From the IMG/VR virus record IMGVR_UViG_3300025000_000177, positions 1 through 44,829 of that record: DNA of 44,829 nt; one strand, 5' to 3'. The notes beneath the pieces are model-generated. The model saw only the letters and a program-made list of their open reading frames with translations. It did no database searches and was not told the DNA's origin. The position numbers and the translations under genes are program-made. This DNA is from a virus. This document shows positions 1 to 7,636 of the stretch, piece after piece (position 1 is the stretch's first letter; each line of letters opens with the position of its first letter).

Positions 1-107
1 AGAGTAATTAACTTAATTAAGGATGAAGATATAGTCTGGTATCCTAGGGAAACTTAGGGAAGTTCATAAGAGAACTGCATTATTTGACGAGTAATGTGAA
101 CACAACG
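1..107 (+). ncRNA. Group I intron, 3' end only (in RNA polymerase beta gene)
   Basis: This is the 3' end of a self-splicing intron whose start lies left of the window. It contains the conserved S element (GAAGATATAGTC, 3' strand of P7), then a P9 region ending in the AACTGCAT...ATGTGAA segment shared with the four complete introns here. By analogy with those, where exon reading frames fix the splice sites, the terminal guanosine is base 107 and the exon begins at GAT, base 108. The P, Q and R elements and any endonuclease ORF are outside the window. Confidence 0.85.
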
Positions 108-569
108 GATAAAATAAATGATATGGACTTTTTTAGTAAGCTAAGATATACAATTAAGGGTCCGAATTCTATAGGAGGAAAGAATGACAATAGGATATCA
201 AAAAAATATCGAGATATTCATCCTTCATATATAGGAAAATTAGATATAAACGTTTGTGGTAACTCAGATCCTGGAACTTCAGGTATTATAACACCTTTCT
301 GTAAAACTCATGGATTATTCTTTGATGATTCAAGAGAACCAGAAAGTTTTAAATGTTTATTTGAAAAAGATTTATTTAATTATCGTAAAACCAATGAACC
401 TAATAAATGTTTTGTTTCACTTGAATATGAAAATGAAGAAGAATATTTAGATAGAATTAATTCTATAAGGGATATCAATAATAAGTTTCGAGTTACAAGA
501 AAAGAAAATGAGAATACGAATCTTTTCTATATCAAGATTAAAATGGATGGTATAGAAGAAGATATTTAG
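108..569 (+). CDS. RNA polymerase beta-like subunit, C-terminal exon (5' part outside window)
   Basis: The last 153 residues of a larger protein, read in frame from the predicted 3' splice site. Residues 13-60 follow the bacterial RpoB pattern just before and through the rifampicin-pocket region: RYTIKGPNSIGG matches the R-LSALGPGGL stretch, RDIHPSYIGKLDI matches RDVHPSHYGRICPI, and DPGTSGIITPF stands where ETPEGPNIGLI lies. The protein ends about 95 residues later, so it is an N-terminal beta fragment and the rest of beta must be encoded elsewhere. Split beta and beta' genes are typical of phiKZ/AR9-type jumbo phages. It probably belongs to the non-virion or virion phage RNA polymerase; the window cannot say which. 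The intron lies just upstream of the conserved stretch. The match is by eye and the upstream exon is not visible. Confidence 0.72.
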   Translation, partial: DKINDMDFFSKLRYTIKGPNSIGGKNDNRISKKYRDIHPSYIGKLDINVCGNSDPGTSGIITPFCKTHGLFFDDSREPESFKCLFEKDLFNYRKTNEPNKCFVSLEYENEEEYLDRINSIRDINNKFRVTRKENENTNLFYIKIKMDGIEEDI

Positions 570-578
570 TATGATAAT

Positions 579-613
579 TTAGTATGTGTGATATTTTTTA
601 TTACACATACTAA
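579..613 (+). terminator. Hairpin after RNA polymerase exon
   Basis: Eleven-base perfect stem TTAGTATGTGT / ACACATACTAA starting 10 bases after the stop codon. The T-rich part lies in the loop rather than behind the stem, so termination is less certain than for the other hairpins. Confidence 0.5.
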
Positions 614-670
614 TTGTATAATATTATTAATATAGAAATAATAAAATTTAATGTTAGGAGGTTTTATAAT

Positions 671-1123
671 GTGACAATGAAAAAGGTAAATTTTTTAAAT
701 GGTCCGATATTAACTAATGAAGAACTATCTAATCGTGAATATAATATTATTCTAAAAAAATATTATATTTGTATTCAAAATGTAATTGATTTACCCAATT
801 GGGATAATTTAATCAGATGTGACTTAGGTGATTTTTATAAATCTAAACAAAAAAGTGGTAATCTTAGGTATTCTCCTACAGTAAGTTATAAATGGGTTTT
901 AGGTAAATTAAATATTACTATAAATAATAAATATATAATTTTTATTACTGAAAATGAAAATAATAAACGTTTTATTGAAATACCTGCTAATTCTATTGTT
1001 AATAGTCAATTATGTAAAAAAATAATAGAAAAAATTTATGAAATTTCACCTGAATTGGCAGAATATTTTTATATAGGTTTTACACCAATTACTTCAATAG
1101 AACGTCCTATTTTAATAATTTGA
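671..1123 (+). CDS. Hypothetical protein (150 aa)
   Basis: I chose GTG at 671 because AGGAGG lies 9 bases before it. The ATG two bases earlier is followed at once by TGA, and the longer upstream frame has no ribosome binding site. The protein is basic and hydrophobic with a tract rich in Ile, Asn and Tyr (LNITINNKYIIFITENENN), without signal peptide or clear membrane span. I do not recognise the family. It is followed by a strong terminator. A near-match to the early promoter motif (TAATATTAT, 619-627) lies 43 bases upstream, so it may have its own weak promoter behind the RNA polymerase gene. Confidence 0.75.
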   Translation: MTMKKVNFLNGPILTNEELSNREYNIILKKYYICIQNVIDLPNWDNLIRCDLGDFYKSKQKSGNLRYSPTVSYKWVLGKLNITINNKYIIFITENENNKRFIEIPANSIVNSQLCKKIIEKIYEISPELAEYFYIGFTPITSIERPILII

Positions 1124-1133
1124 TACCTATGTA

Positions 1134-1180
1134 ATAAAGTGATAGATTATTTATATCTATCACTTTATTATTTTTTTATT
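1134..1180 (+). terminator. Rho-independent terminator
   Basis: Fourteen-base stem ATAAAGTGATAGAT / ATCTATCACTTTAT followed by TATTTTTTTATT, directly behind the stop codon at 1123. Confidence 0.9.
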
Positions 1181-1227
1181 TCACCTTCAACTTAATAATA
1201 GAGCATTTTATTTGTTAGGGTGATAAA

Positions 1228-1956
1228 ATGAATAAAGTACAAAAAATTAGTAGAGTTATTTTACAACCAGTTAAAAATTTTACTTTAAAAATTAATGTTA
1301 AATTATATCAAGAAAAAAATAATAAGATAGAAAGTTATCATAAAGAATTTGAATTTAATAAAGTAAAATATCTTACTTTAAATCCATCAGCTTATTTATC
1401 GATAGATATAAATAATAAAGAAGAAGAATGGAATATGAGCAAATCTATTATGATTACTCAACGTAATATATATCAGTTAATAAAAAATTTTAAAATTATG
1501 TTAGATAATATGTATAAAGATGATATATTTGCAATGAACTCTAAAGGTGAGATTATAATATATTCTGATATGGTAAATAAGTATATTATAAAAATTTATA
1601 ACTTAGGTCTAAATCAAAGAATGATAATAAAACCTGCAATTGTATATGATGAAAATGAAGTTTCTTATGAAGGTATTATCATGTATATAAATAATAGTGA
1701 TAATTTTGTCGAATTACCTATTGATGCTTTTGAATCATTATTTTATACATTAAGTAAAATTGATATACATACATATTCACAACAATTATTAAATTATTAT
1801 GTAAGTTGTTTAGATAAAGAAGAGGATTTAAATAATATTAGTATTGTTAATAAGAAATATCATCCTATTTCAGATGTGAATAACAAAGAAAAAGAAGAAG
1901 TTAAAGGTTTTGTATTTAGACCAAAATCAGATAAAGAGATTTTTAATTTTAATTAA
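1228..1956 (+). CDS. Conserved phage protein of unknown function (242 aa)
   Basis: ATG at 1228 is preceded by a modest GTTAGGGTG ribosome binding site. The middle of the protein has alternating beta-type segments (YLTLNPSAYLSIDI near residue 50, GEIIIYSDMVNKYIIKIYNL near 112) and a helical stretch with FVELPIDAFESLFYTLSK near residue 165. This arrangement looks like a small family I associate with phages of Firmicutes, but I cannot name it. A single-stranded DNA-binding fold is possible and unproven. The C-terminal 40 residues are charged and probably flexible. No terminator separates it from the next promoter at 1976. Confidence 0.75.
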   Translation: MNKVQKISRVILQPVKNFTLKINVKLYQEKNNKIESYHKEFEFNKVKYLTLNPSAYLSIDINNKEEEWNMSKSIMITQRNIYQLIKNFKIMLDNMYKDDIFAMNSKGEIIIYSDMVNKYIIKIYNLGLNQRMIIKPAIVYDENEVSYEGIIMYINNSDNFVELPIDAFESLFYTLSKIDIHTYSQQLLNYYVSCLDKEEDLNNISIVNKKYHPISDVNNKEKEEVKGFVFRPKSDKEIFNFN

Positions 1957-1975
1957 TATATTTATAAATTATAAT

Positions 1976-1985
1976 TATATATTAT
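1976..1985 (+). promoter_or_regulatory. Early-type promoter element TATATATTAT
   Basis: The ten-base element shared by at least eight small genes in this window. It ends 33 bases before ATG 2019 and 42 before ATG 2028 of the next gene. Confidence 0.5.
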
Positions 1986-2027
1986 TTTATTAGAGATAAA
2001 TAAATTTAAGAGAGGTTGATGATAAAA

Positions 2028-2345
2028 ATGTTTTTAGAACTGGTTAAATTTAGTGATGAAGCTTTTGAAACTGTTAGTGAAGTTATAAATGAAAGTATAA
2101 AATACGAAGAAGAGAGAGGTAGAAAAGGAAAAATTTCTATTAATCCAGGATTACTTCTAGGTATGTCTAAAGCAATCATAGAACGAAGGGAAGGATATAT
2201 TACTTTATGTATTAGATTCGCTAAATATTTAACTGGAAAGAATGTTCCAATATCCGTTATAAAAGAAATTATAAGAAATAAAGTCTGGTTAAATTTTGAT
2301 AAAGGTGAATGGTATGCTTCTGAAGAAAAAATAAAAGGGTTTTAA
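2028..2345 (+). CDS. Hypothetical protein (105 aa)
   Basis: Two in-frame ATGs compete, at 2019 and 2028. The ribosome binding site AGAGAGG (2009-2015) leaves only 3 bases to the first and 12 to the second, so 2028 is preferred. The early-type promoter spacing would slightly favour 2019. The product is a small, mostly helical, charged protein with no Cys pairs, membrane span or known motif. It looks like a single-gene transcription unit between promoter 1976 and the terminator overlapping its own stop codon. Confidence 0.75.
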   Translation: MFLELVKFSDEAFETVSEVINESIKYEEERGRKGKISINPGLLLGMSKAIIERREGYITLCIRFAKYLTGKNVPISVIKEIIRNKVWLNFDKGEWYASEEKIKGF

Positions 2346-2363
2346 AACCCTTTTATTTTTTTT
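2331..2363 (+). terminator. Rho-independent terminator overlapping a stop codon
   Basis: The perfect palindrome ATAAAAGGGTTTT / AAAACCCTTTTAT followed by T8 begins inside the last codons of the preceding gene, so the last residues KIKGF are encoded by the 5' arm of the terminator. Confidence 0.9.
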
Positions 2364-2377
2364 ATAAAATATATAAA

Positions 2378-2387
2378 TATATATTAT
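2378..2387 (+). promoter_or_regulatory. Early-type promoter element TATATATTAT
   Basis: The element ends 33 bases before ATG 2421 and just behind a terminator. It is followed by TTATATAATAAAA, which also contains a TATAAT. It probably drives the operon 2421-5201. Confidence 0.6.
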
Positions 2388-2420
2388 TTATATAATAAAA
2401 ACCAATAAGGGGTTGTTTAT

Positions 2421-3068
2421 ATGCCTAAAGTAAAAGTATTTTTAGGAAGATGTATCTTCACTAAAGATGATGATATACATGAGGTTAAACCATTTTTAAA
2501 AAATATTAAATTGAAAAAAGGATTTGCTTATATAAAAGGTGTATTAGTATATATATTTCATGGTAAAATTAATAAACTTAAGAGTGAATTAGAACCAGGT
2601 ATTTATATAGAAAACGGAACATATAAATTTGTTGAACCAAGTAGGAAGGAGAGAAATTTTTATAGTATAGATAATATTACAGAATTAAATATTGATTGGT
2701 TATTCGATAAAGTAAAAGAAAATAAAGAAGATTTTACTAGTCCTGAAGCTATTGAAATTATTAATAATAATAGAGAAATACCTAAACTTACAATTAAACC
2801 AACAGATGATTTTTTAAAAGTTGCTGTTAAAAAGATTATTATTGATAAAAGGATAAATCTAAAAAATTATAAGAATAAGTTTTTAGATAATTATGCTCTC
2901 AATAATAGAAAATCAGGATTAAATAATACTACTAAAATGTCTGTATCTAATTTTAAAGTATGGTGTGAAGTTTTAGGTATTGATTGGAGATTGGAGCTAT
3001 TTGATAATGGAACTGATAAAATGAATCCACTAAGAGAAAGTATAATTATTGATAGTAAAGATTTTTAA
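2421..3068 (+). CDS. Hypothetical protein (215 aa)
   Basis: First gene of a four-gene operon ending at the terminator at 5211. ATG is preceded by AAGGGG at 8 bases. The N-terminal 70 residues look like a small beta-rich unit (KVKVFLGRCIFTKDD... GFAYIKGVLVYIFHGK). The last 70 residues, with NYALNNRKSGLNNTTKMSVSN, may form a DNA-binding helical unit, since the pattern of a helix followed by SNFKVWCEVLGIDW is reminiscent of helix-turn-helix tails. I do not recognise the family and assign no function. Confidence 0.75.
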   Translation: MPKVKVFLGRCIFTKDDDIHEVKPFLKNIKLKKGFAYIKGVLVYIFHGKINKLKSELEPGIYIENGTYKFVEPSRKERNFYSIDNITELNIDWLFDKVKENKEDFTSPEAIEIINNNREIPKLTIKPTDDFLKVAVKKIIIDKRINLKNYKNKFLDNYALNNRKSGLNNTTKMSVSNFKVWCEVLGIDWRLELFDNGTDKMNPLRESIIIDSKDF

Positions 3069-3098
3069 AATAAATAAAACAAAGCGGAGGTATATGAA

Positions 3099-3365
3099 AT
3101 GTATACAAAAGAATTACCCGGAGTTATATTGTACACGGATGAGGGTGTAATGATTTTAGGTTTAGACCATAATGGTCAACCATGGACAATGAACAGGTGT
3201 TATGAATATTGTAATTGTCATCAATTAGAGATTGATAACAAAACTTGTGCAGATAAACTTAAGTTTAATTCTGCTCTAGTTGATAAAAAATTTCCAAGAA
3301 AAAAAGATTGGTATAGAGACAAGAGAAATTTTAGAAACACTTATTTATCTATGAAAATATTTTAG
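3099..3365 (+). CDS. Hypothetical Cys-containing protein (88 aa)
   Basis: A short protein with ribosome binding site GCGGAGG 9 bases upstream, 30 bases behind the preceding gene. It has a hydrophobic N-terminal half (GVILYTDEGVMILGLDHNG) then a cluster CYEYCNCH with a further Cys 13 residues on, which could bind zinc, and a strongly basic C-terminus. The HNG turn resembles conserved small phage proteins, but I know no function. Probably co-transcribed with its neighbours. Confidence 0.7.
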   Translation: MYTKELPGVILYTDEGVMILGLDHNGQPWTMNRCYEYCNCHQLEIDNKTCADKLKFNSALVDKKFPRKKDWYRDKRNFRNTYLSMKIF

Positions 3366-3422
3366 AAATGAAGTATAAAAAAACTAAATTTTAAATAAAT
3401 AGATAAAAGGAGATTGTAAATT

Positions 3423-4652
3423 ATGTCTGATGTAAAAAATGAAATTATTGCTGTAAGTGCATCTAGTTTTAAACATTGGGGATGTATTAATTGTGGTTGT
3501 GATTATTGTTATGGAACTGGTGTTTCAGGTTACGGTGCCAATCCTGTTAAATGTGGCGAGTGTGAAACTTTCTTTATAATTTTATCTGATGGTATAACTA
3601 AATCTAGAATGGGTTTAGGTGAACCTGCTGTTTATCCATTATTAAAAGAACATCCAAGAAAAAATATACCTGCACACGAATATGTTCGTCCTGATATTCG
3701 TCCTGAAGATGGAAATGGTGAATATTTTCAATCAAGAGGTGTTGGTTATGACCTTGCTGGTTTTGTTAAGTGTAAAAAAGCAGGTGAAAGAATTGTATTA
3801 ATGTTTAGAGATGTCTTAAACAAAGAACCTAGAACATGGTTAGATTATAGAGAAAATGAACCAACTTGGATTCAAGTTAAAATACAAAAGGAAGATGGGA
3901 TTGATCTTGATAAACTTCATAGTCTTTTAGAAGATGGTATAATAACAGAAGAAAAAATTAAACTTTCTATTATTAATCAAAAAGGAGATAATAAAGTGAA
4001 CCTTAATGAAGTTAATAAATTGGTTAGATCTGTTGATGATTTAACTCTTAATGAAAATCCTTTTAAATCTTTAGAACATATAATATCATTTAGTTCTAAA
4101 GATTTTAGTTTATGTGAAGAAGATGTTTGGATTTATGGGATTATTTGTGGTTGGGATTGTAAAGATGACGATGATGATGAATGTAGTGAATTAAAATTTT
4201 TTAAAGAATTTAGTGAAAGGTTTGAGTGGGATGAAAATAAATGGAAAAGACTTCAATTATTAAGGAAGAATTTTCTTACAGCTAAAGAAATTTTTGAACA
4301 AACTAAAGTTCATGATTATTTGAATATGTTTGAATATAGAAAAAATAAAAAGATATTTGATGGTACCCTAAATGAAGATGGTACTAAAAAAGTATGTCAA
4401 ATTTGTGGTAAAGAATTAGATAGATATTATTTCGATAAAATTGATAATAAAGAAAAGTGTCAGAAATGTTATCACATTGATGATAAATTAAATCAAGATG
4501 AAAATAAACATAAAGGGTATTATGTTGGTGAAGTTAATGATTGTGGTGTTCATGATGAAAATAGTATATTAATAGCTCTATGTCAAAATTCTGAACAAGC
4601 TAAAGATATCTGTTTAGCACTTAATAATCGGGAAAAACTATATCGTTTATGA
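3423..4652 (+). CDS. Zinc-ribbon phage protein of unknown function (409 aa)
   Basis: Ribosome binding site AAAAGGAG lies before ATG 3423. Residues 18-46 hold HWGCINCGCDYCYG followed by KCGECE, two Cys pairs that would form a zinc site. A second CxxC pair set (VCQICGKEL... KCQKCYH) lies near residues 319-347. Between them is a well-ordered stretch with the unusual HPRKNIPAHEYVRPDIRPEDG and GYDLAGFVKCKKAGERI. I recall similar proteins in Clostridium and Bacillus phages and prophages, without a function. A run of acidic residues (CKDDDDDECSE, near 246) sits mid-protein. The N-terminal half seems the conserved core and the C-terminal half a lineage extension. Confidence 0.75.
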   Translation: MSDVKNEIIAVSASSFKHWGCINCGCDYCYGTGVSGYGANPVKCGECETFFIILSDGITKSRMGLGEPAVYPLLKEHPRKNIPAHEYVRPDIRPEDGNGEYFQSRGVGYDLAGFVKCKKAGERIVLMFRDVLNKEPRTWLDYRENEPTWIQVKIQKEDGIDLDKLHSLLEDGIITEEKIKLSIINQKGDNKVNLNEVNKLVRSVDDLTLNENPFKSLEHIISFSSKDFSLCEEDVWIYGIICGWDCKDDDDDECSELKFFKEFSERFEWDENKWKRLQLLRKNFLTAKEIFEQTKVHDYLNMFEYRKNKKIFDGTLNEDGTKKVCQICGKELDRYYFDKIDNKEKCQKCYHIDDKLNQDENKHKGYYVGEVNDCGVHDENSILIALCQNSEQAKDICLALNNREKLYRL

Positions 4653-4718
4653 AAATTATTGATGATATTGATACTGAAAAACTTTAATTGAATTATAAAA
4701 TATAAGGGGGAGTTTATA

Positions 4719-5201
4719 ATGATATTAAATAAAGATATTGTTTTAAAATATTTTAATAACACTGATGATGAAAGTAAAATATTAAAATTAGTATCAAGTA
4801 AAGGATTTAGAGGACTTAGTCTTGTTAATAAAGAATATGGTAATCATGTTTTAAATAATGCTCTTTATTATTCAATTGTAAATTATCCTAAAGCTGAAAA
4901 TATTAAAACCAGTTCATTCGCTGGTTTAGTAGCTTGTTTATCTTCAGATTGGTATGGTGGATTTAGTACAGAAAATTATGAAGATGAACGTATTGTTGAA
5001 ACTATTATTCATAATTGGAGATATACTAGTAAATTAAATGAAGAAGAATTTACTAAAAAAGCTATTAAGTTCTTAGATTATTTTTATTTTAAAAATTATA
5101 TGGAAACTATAGAATTAATTACTGGATTTAATATTGAAGATCCTGATATTACTGCAAATGTGATAATGTATTTATTAGGGTCTAATAATAAAATTACTTA
5201 A
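4719..5201 (+). CDS. Hypothetical helical protein (160 aa)
   Basis: Last gene of the operon that begins at 2421. ATG is preceded by AAGGGGGAG. It is predicted mostly helical, neutral to acidic and without Cys clusters; it has a glycine-rich turn DWYGGF near residue 89. No recognised domain. Its stop codon is followed within 10 bases by a strong terminator. Confidence 0.72.
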   Translation: MILNKDIVLKYFNNTDDESKILKLVSSKGFRGLSLVNKEYGNHVLNNALYYSIVNYPKAENIKTSSFAGLVACLSSDWYGGFSTENYEDERIVETIIHNWRYTSKLNEEEFTKKAIKFLDYFYFKNYMETIELITGFNIEDPDITANVIMYLLGSNNKIT

Positions 5202-5210
5202 TTTATATTT

Positions 5211-5247
5211 AATAAATCTAAGATTAATTTCTTAGATTTATTTTTTT
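5211..5247 (+). terminator. Rho-independent terminator
   Basis: Stem AATAAATCTAAGA / TCTTAGATTTATT followed by T6, ending the 2421-5201 operon. Confidence 0.9.
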
Positions 5248-5290
5248 ATTATTTCAATAACAAAATTATATATGAATATATATTATTTAT
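5245..5290 (+). repeat. Promoter-region direct repeat, copy 1
   Basis: About 46 bases running from the tail of one terminator through the early promoter element. It is almost identical to 6027-6073: only two differences from the TTATTATTTCAA start to the TATATATTATT end. Both copies sit between a terminator and the next small gene. Confidence 0.7.
5277..5286 (+). promoter_or_regulatory. Early-type promoter element TATATATTAT
   Basis: The element ends 43 bases before ATG 5330 and lies behind a terminator. TATATAAT follows it directly. Confidence 0.55.
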
Positions 5291-5329
5291 ATAATTCATT
5301 TAAAAATACAATAGGAGATGTAATAAATA

Positions 5330-5980
5330 ATGGGACGTATTAATTGGACAGATGAATTAAAAAATGAATTAATTAAATATGTTGAAGATGACAAATTGGA
5401 TGGTTTAAAGAAATTCTCAAAAGATAAGAATATACTTATCACTACAGTTAGGTCAGCATGGAGTAGAATACAGACAAAAACTAATACTCGGAATAAAGTT
5501 GATAAAGTTGGTACAGAAATAGACCATTTAATAAATTATTATAAGAAGAATATATCCCCAAATATTAATGAACAGGATATTGAAGTTAAAGGTATAAGAG
5601 AATTATACTTTTATCTTACTTCACGTAAGCTTAATCCTATTAAATATTTAGAAGCAGCCATAGATGTATTTTCTAGAAAAGATGATGATAAAAAACAAAC
5701 CTTTGGTTATTTTGTTTCTATAGTTAGAAACTGGGCAATTCATGGATTATACTATACTCCTTCTAAAGAGGATGAAATATTTTTTAATTTATTTGAAAAA
5801 GAAATAAAAATTCCTTTATCAATAAAAAGTAAAGAAAAAATAACTTCATTGGTTTCTGAGTTTGGTATCACACGTTTAATTTATTTATTTGGTAAAGAAG
5901 CTAATAATATTAACTTAAAGGATGAAGATTTATCCTTATTATTAGTTAATAAATTTAGTAAGTTATTAGAAAAATATTAA
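5330..5980 (+). CDS. Putative DNA-binding protein with SANT/Myb-like N-terminus (216 aa)
   Basis: A single-gene unit between promoter 5277 and terminator 5994. Residues 4-46 (INWTDELKNELIKYV... ITTVRSAWSRIQ) have the spacing of a three-helix SANT/Myb-like fold: Trp at 6, a mid-helix region, and Trp 44 in the recognition helix. A central block (residues 88-135) with LYFYLTSRKLNPIKYLEAAIDVF and YFVSIVRNWAIHGL resembles the C-terminal domain of DnaD-like replication proteins, where a similar YI---NW---G motif is conserved. A regulator or replication-initiation role would fit, but this is a by-eye comparison and the family is not established. Confidence 0.7.
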   Translation: MGRINWTDELKNELIKYVEDDKLDGLKKFSKDKNILITTVRSAWSRIQTKTNTRNKVDKVGTEIDHLINYYKKNISPNINEQDIEVKGIRELYFYLTSRKLNPIKYLEAAIDVFSRKDDDKKQTFGYFVSIVRNWAIHGLYYTPSKEDEIFFNLFEKEIKIPLSIKSKEKITSLVSEFGITRLIYLFGKEANNINLKDEDLSLLLVNKFSKLLEKY

Positions 5981-5993
5981 TTAATTTTATCAT

Positions 5994-6030
5994 AAAATAA
6001 AATCCAATAATTATTGGATTTTATTTTTTT
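5994..6030 (+). terminator. Rho-independent terminator
   Basis: A perfect 17-base stem, AAAATAAAATCCAATAA and its reverse complement with no spacer, followed by T-rich sequence; it lies 14 bases behind the 5330-5980 gene. Confidence 0.9.
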
Positions 6031-6073
6031 ATTATTTCAACAACAAAATCATATATGAATATATATTATTATT
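6027..6073 (+). repeat. Promoter-region direct repeat, copy 2
   Basis: The second copy of the repeat described at 5245-5290. It includes the promoter element at 6060-6069. Confidence 0.7.
6060..6069 (+). promoter_or_regulatory. Early-type promoter element TATATATTAT
   Basis: The element ends 32 bases before GTG 6102 and probably drives the run of small genes to the terminator at 8291. Confidence 0.6.
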
Positions 6074-6101
6074 AAAATAAAATAAAAAAGGAGTGTTTTA
6101 T

Positions 6102-6257
6102 GTGGCTAAAATAAACTCTGATAATTTTTGTATTGATGATGTATTTGATATGCTAAAAAAGTTTCAAAAGAAAGTAGAAAAAAAAGGTAAGAAAAAGAAT
6201 AAAAAACCATCTGACAATAATAGTGGTGGTGGATTAACTATTGATATTAAAATATAG
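6102..6257 (+). CDS. Small basic protein (51 aa)
   Basis: Starts at GTG with AAAAAAGGAG 6 bases before the start. The middle is extremely lysine-rich (KKFQKKVEKKGKKKNKK), followed by a Ser/Asn/Gly linker and a short hydrophobic tail. It may bind nucleic acid or the host RNA polymerase, as many small early phage proteins do, but nothing specific can be read from it. First gene of the operon. Confidence 0.65.
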   Translation: MAKINSDNFCIDDVFDMLKKFQKKVEKKGKKKNKKPSDNNSGGGLTIDIKI

Positions 6258-6289
6258 AATTGATACTAAATTGTATAAAGGAGATGAAT

Positions 6290-6472
6290 ATGAATTTATT
6301 CGATGTTATTAAAAATGATAAACCAAGTGCGAGAATACCATATGACTGTATATACTGCCCACGTTGTAAAAAAGAACTAATTAATTATTACTATGATAAT
6401 AGACTGTATAAAGTATGTCCCGCTTATGACATTTGTAATTATTATTATATAAAAAATAGTAAAATAATTTAG
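6290..6472 (+). CDS. Small zinc-ribbon protein (60 aa)
   Basis: ATG 6290 is preferred over 6284 because AAAGGAG then has a 6-base spacing. Residues 17-45 contain CIYCPRCKKEL and VCPAYDICN, i.e. two Cys pairs about 20 residues apart, the layout of a zinc ribbon. Function unknown; small zinc-ribbon proteins of this sort are common in early regions of phages. Confidence 0.7.
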   Translation: MNLFDVIKNDKPSARIPYDCIYCPRCKKELINYYYDNRLYKVCPAYDICNYYYIKNSKII

Positions 6473-6486
6473 GGATGTGTTAAATA

Positions 6487-7146
6487 TTGATAGAATATTT
6501 GGGTAAAGTTGATTTAGGAACTCTTTTAAAGAATGGGATTGAATAACCATATCCTACAAAACCGTGGAAGAGAGGAAATATAATTAATTTTTCTTCATTG
6601 CCTGATATGGGTAAATGGAAAATAGGTGATACCTCCTCAGATAACAAAAATAAGTTGAAATGGAATAAATTTATTATCGATAATAGAGTCTTATTAATTT
6701 CAGATAGAGTTATTTTAGTTAATGTATCTTTTAATGAACTTAATAAGTATAATTTAATTTATGGTAAGAGTGTTTATATTGATAAAAAGAAATATAAATT
6801 AAGAGTATTAACTGGAGGCATTGATTGCATAAGTTTCGACAATGATTCTAAAGGAACACCAGGTAATGAATGGGATAACTTTATTATTAATAGTAAAGAT
6901 ATTACAAATTTAATTAAACCTTTATATAAAATAAAAGAAGGTTTATCTAATAAAGATAAGTTGAATTTAGAACATAATAAAATATGGAATTGGTATAACA
7001 ATTTTACTATTTGTCAAGAAATACGTAAAGGAGTTTATGGAGATAATACTTCAGCTATAATTCGTGGGTATATATCTAGTGTATTTTGGGATATACTGGG
7101 TACTTCTGAAAAAGGTTTAGAATATGGTTGGCGACCTGTTTTATAA
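6487..7146 (+). pseudogene. Conserved prophage-type protein interrupted by in-frame TAA
   Basis: The frame opens at TTG 6487 behind AGGGATGTG, runs 19 codons, meets TAA at 6544-6546, and then continues in the same frame to 7146. The parts on both sides belong together: I recall a protein family common in Clostridia prophages with the pattern NGISYP--PW-RG--I-FPSLP followed later by TSDNNN-LKWN and ending YGWRPVL. Here NGIE, the stop, PYPTKPWKRGNIINFSSLP, then SSDNKNKLKWN and EYGWRPVL follow that pattern. A TCA to TAA change would explain it. An open frame from TTG 6598 exists but has no ribosome binding site. Either a nonsense mutation, readthrough or an assembly error. Confidence 0.65.
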
Positions 7147-7178
7147 GTAATATAATTTTTAGAGAGGGGGTATAAAAA

Positions 7179-7613
7179 ATAAAATTACTTAATAATTATA
7201 TAAAATTACAGAAAAAAATATATAAGTATTTTGGGTATAAAGAGGATTGGAGAGTTTATCCTCTAAATGATAACAGTGATTATTTTTGGTATTTAGATTT
7301 AGAAAAGGATAGAGTTATATATGCTAAGAATATAAAAGATTTTACTACAGAGAATTACTATTCTAGTGATATACATTATTGTAGATTCTTAAAGAAACAT
7401 ATTTATCGTGTAAAAAGATATACTATGGTTTTAGAAAATACACGTTCAGAGCATAATATATTTTTAAGTATTTTCAGTAATAAAAAAGAATTAAAAGAAA
7501 ATCCAATTAACGATGAATATGACATTGAATTTTCTGTTAAAAGGATTCAGTCACCTACAGTTGATAAAATTGTAAAAGATGTGATTGATAAGTATGGTAG
7601 ATATACAAAATAA
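7179..7613 (+). CDS. Hypothetical protein (144 aa) with apparent AUA start
   Basis: The coding frame extends upstream of ATG 7425 to an ATA at 7179 that sits 8 bases behind a strong ribosome binding site, AGAGAGGGGG. Two codons earlier the frame is closed by TAA, and there is no ATG, GTG or TTG between 7179 and 7425. The segment KLLNNYIKLQKKIYKYFGYKEDWRVYPL looks like a genuine protein N-terminus of a small phage family. Either AUA initiates here, or the start codon has decayed from ATG. No function is known. The C-terminal part (62 aa from ATG 7425) could be made alone but has no ribosome binding site. Confidence 0.6.
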   Translation: MKLLNNYIKLQKKIYKYFGYKEDWRVYPLNDNSDYFWYLDLEKDRVIYAKNIKDFTTENYYSSDIHYCRFLKKHIYRVKRYTMVLENTRSEHNIFLSIFSNKKELKENPINDEYDIEFSVKRIQSPTVDKIVKDVIDKYGRYTK

Positions 7614-7636
7614 GATAAATTAAGGGGGATTAACGA

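Noticed and set aside
6572-6582. ATA start at 6580 behind GAGG for the prophage-type gene
   Set aside because: The purine-rich stretch encodes conserved Arg-Gly of the family and the spacing is only 4 bases, so it is probably coding sequence.
6774-7001. Minus-strand ORF opposite the prophage-type gene
   Set aside because: No ribosome binding site and it lies within a recognised coding frame. Similar antisense frames at 19581-19943, 21273-21677, 39053-39367 and others were left out for the same reason.
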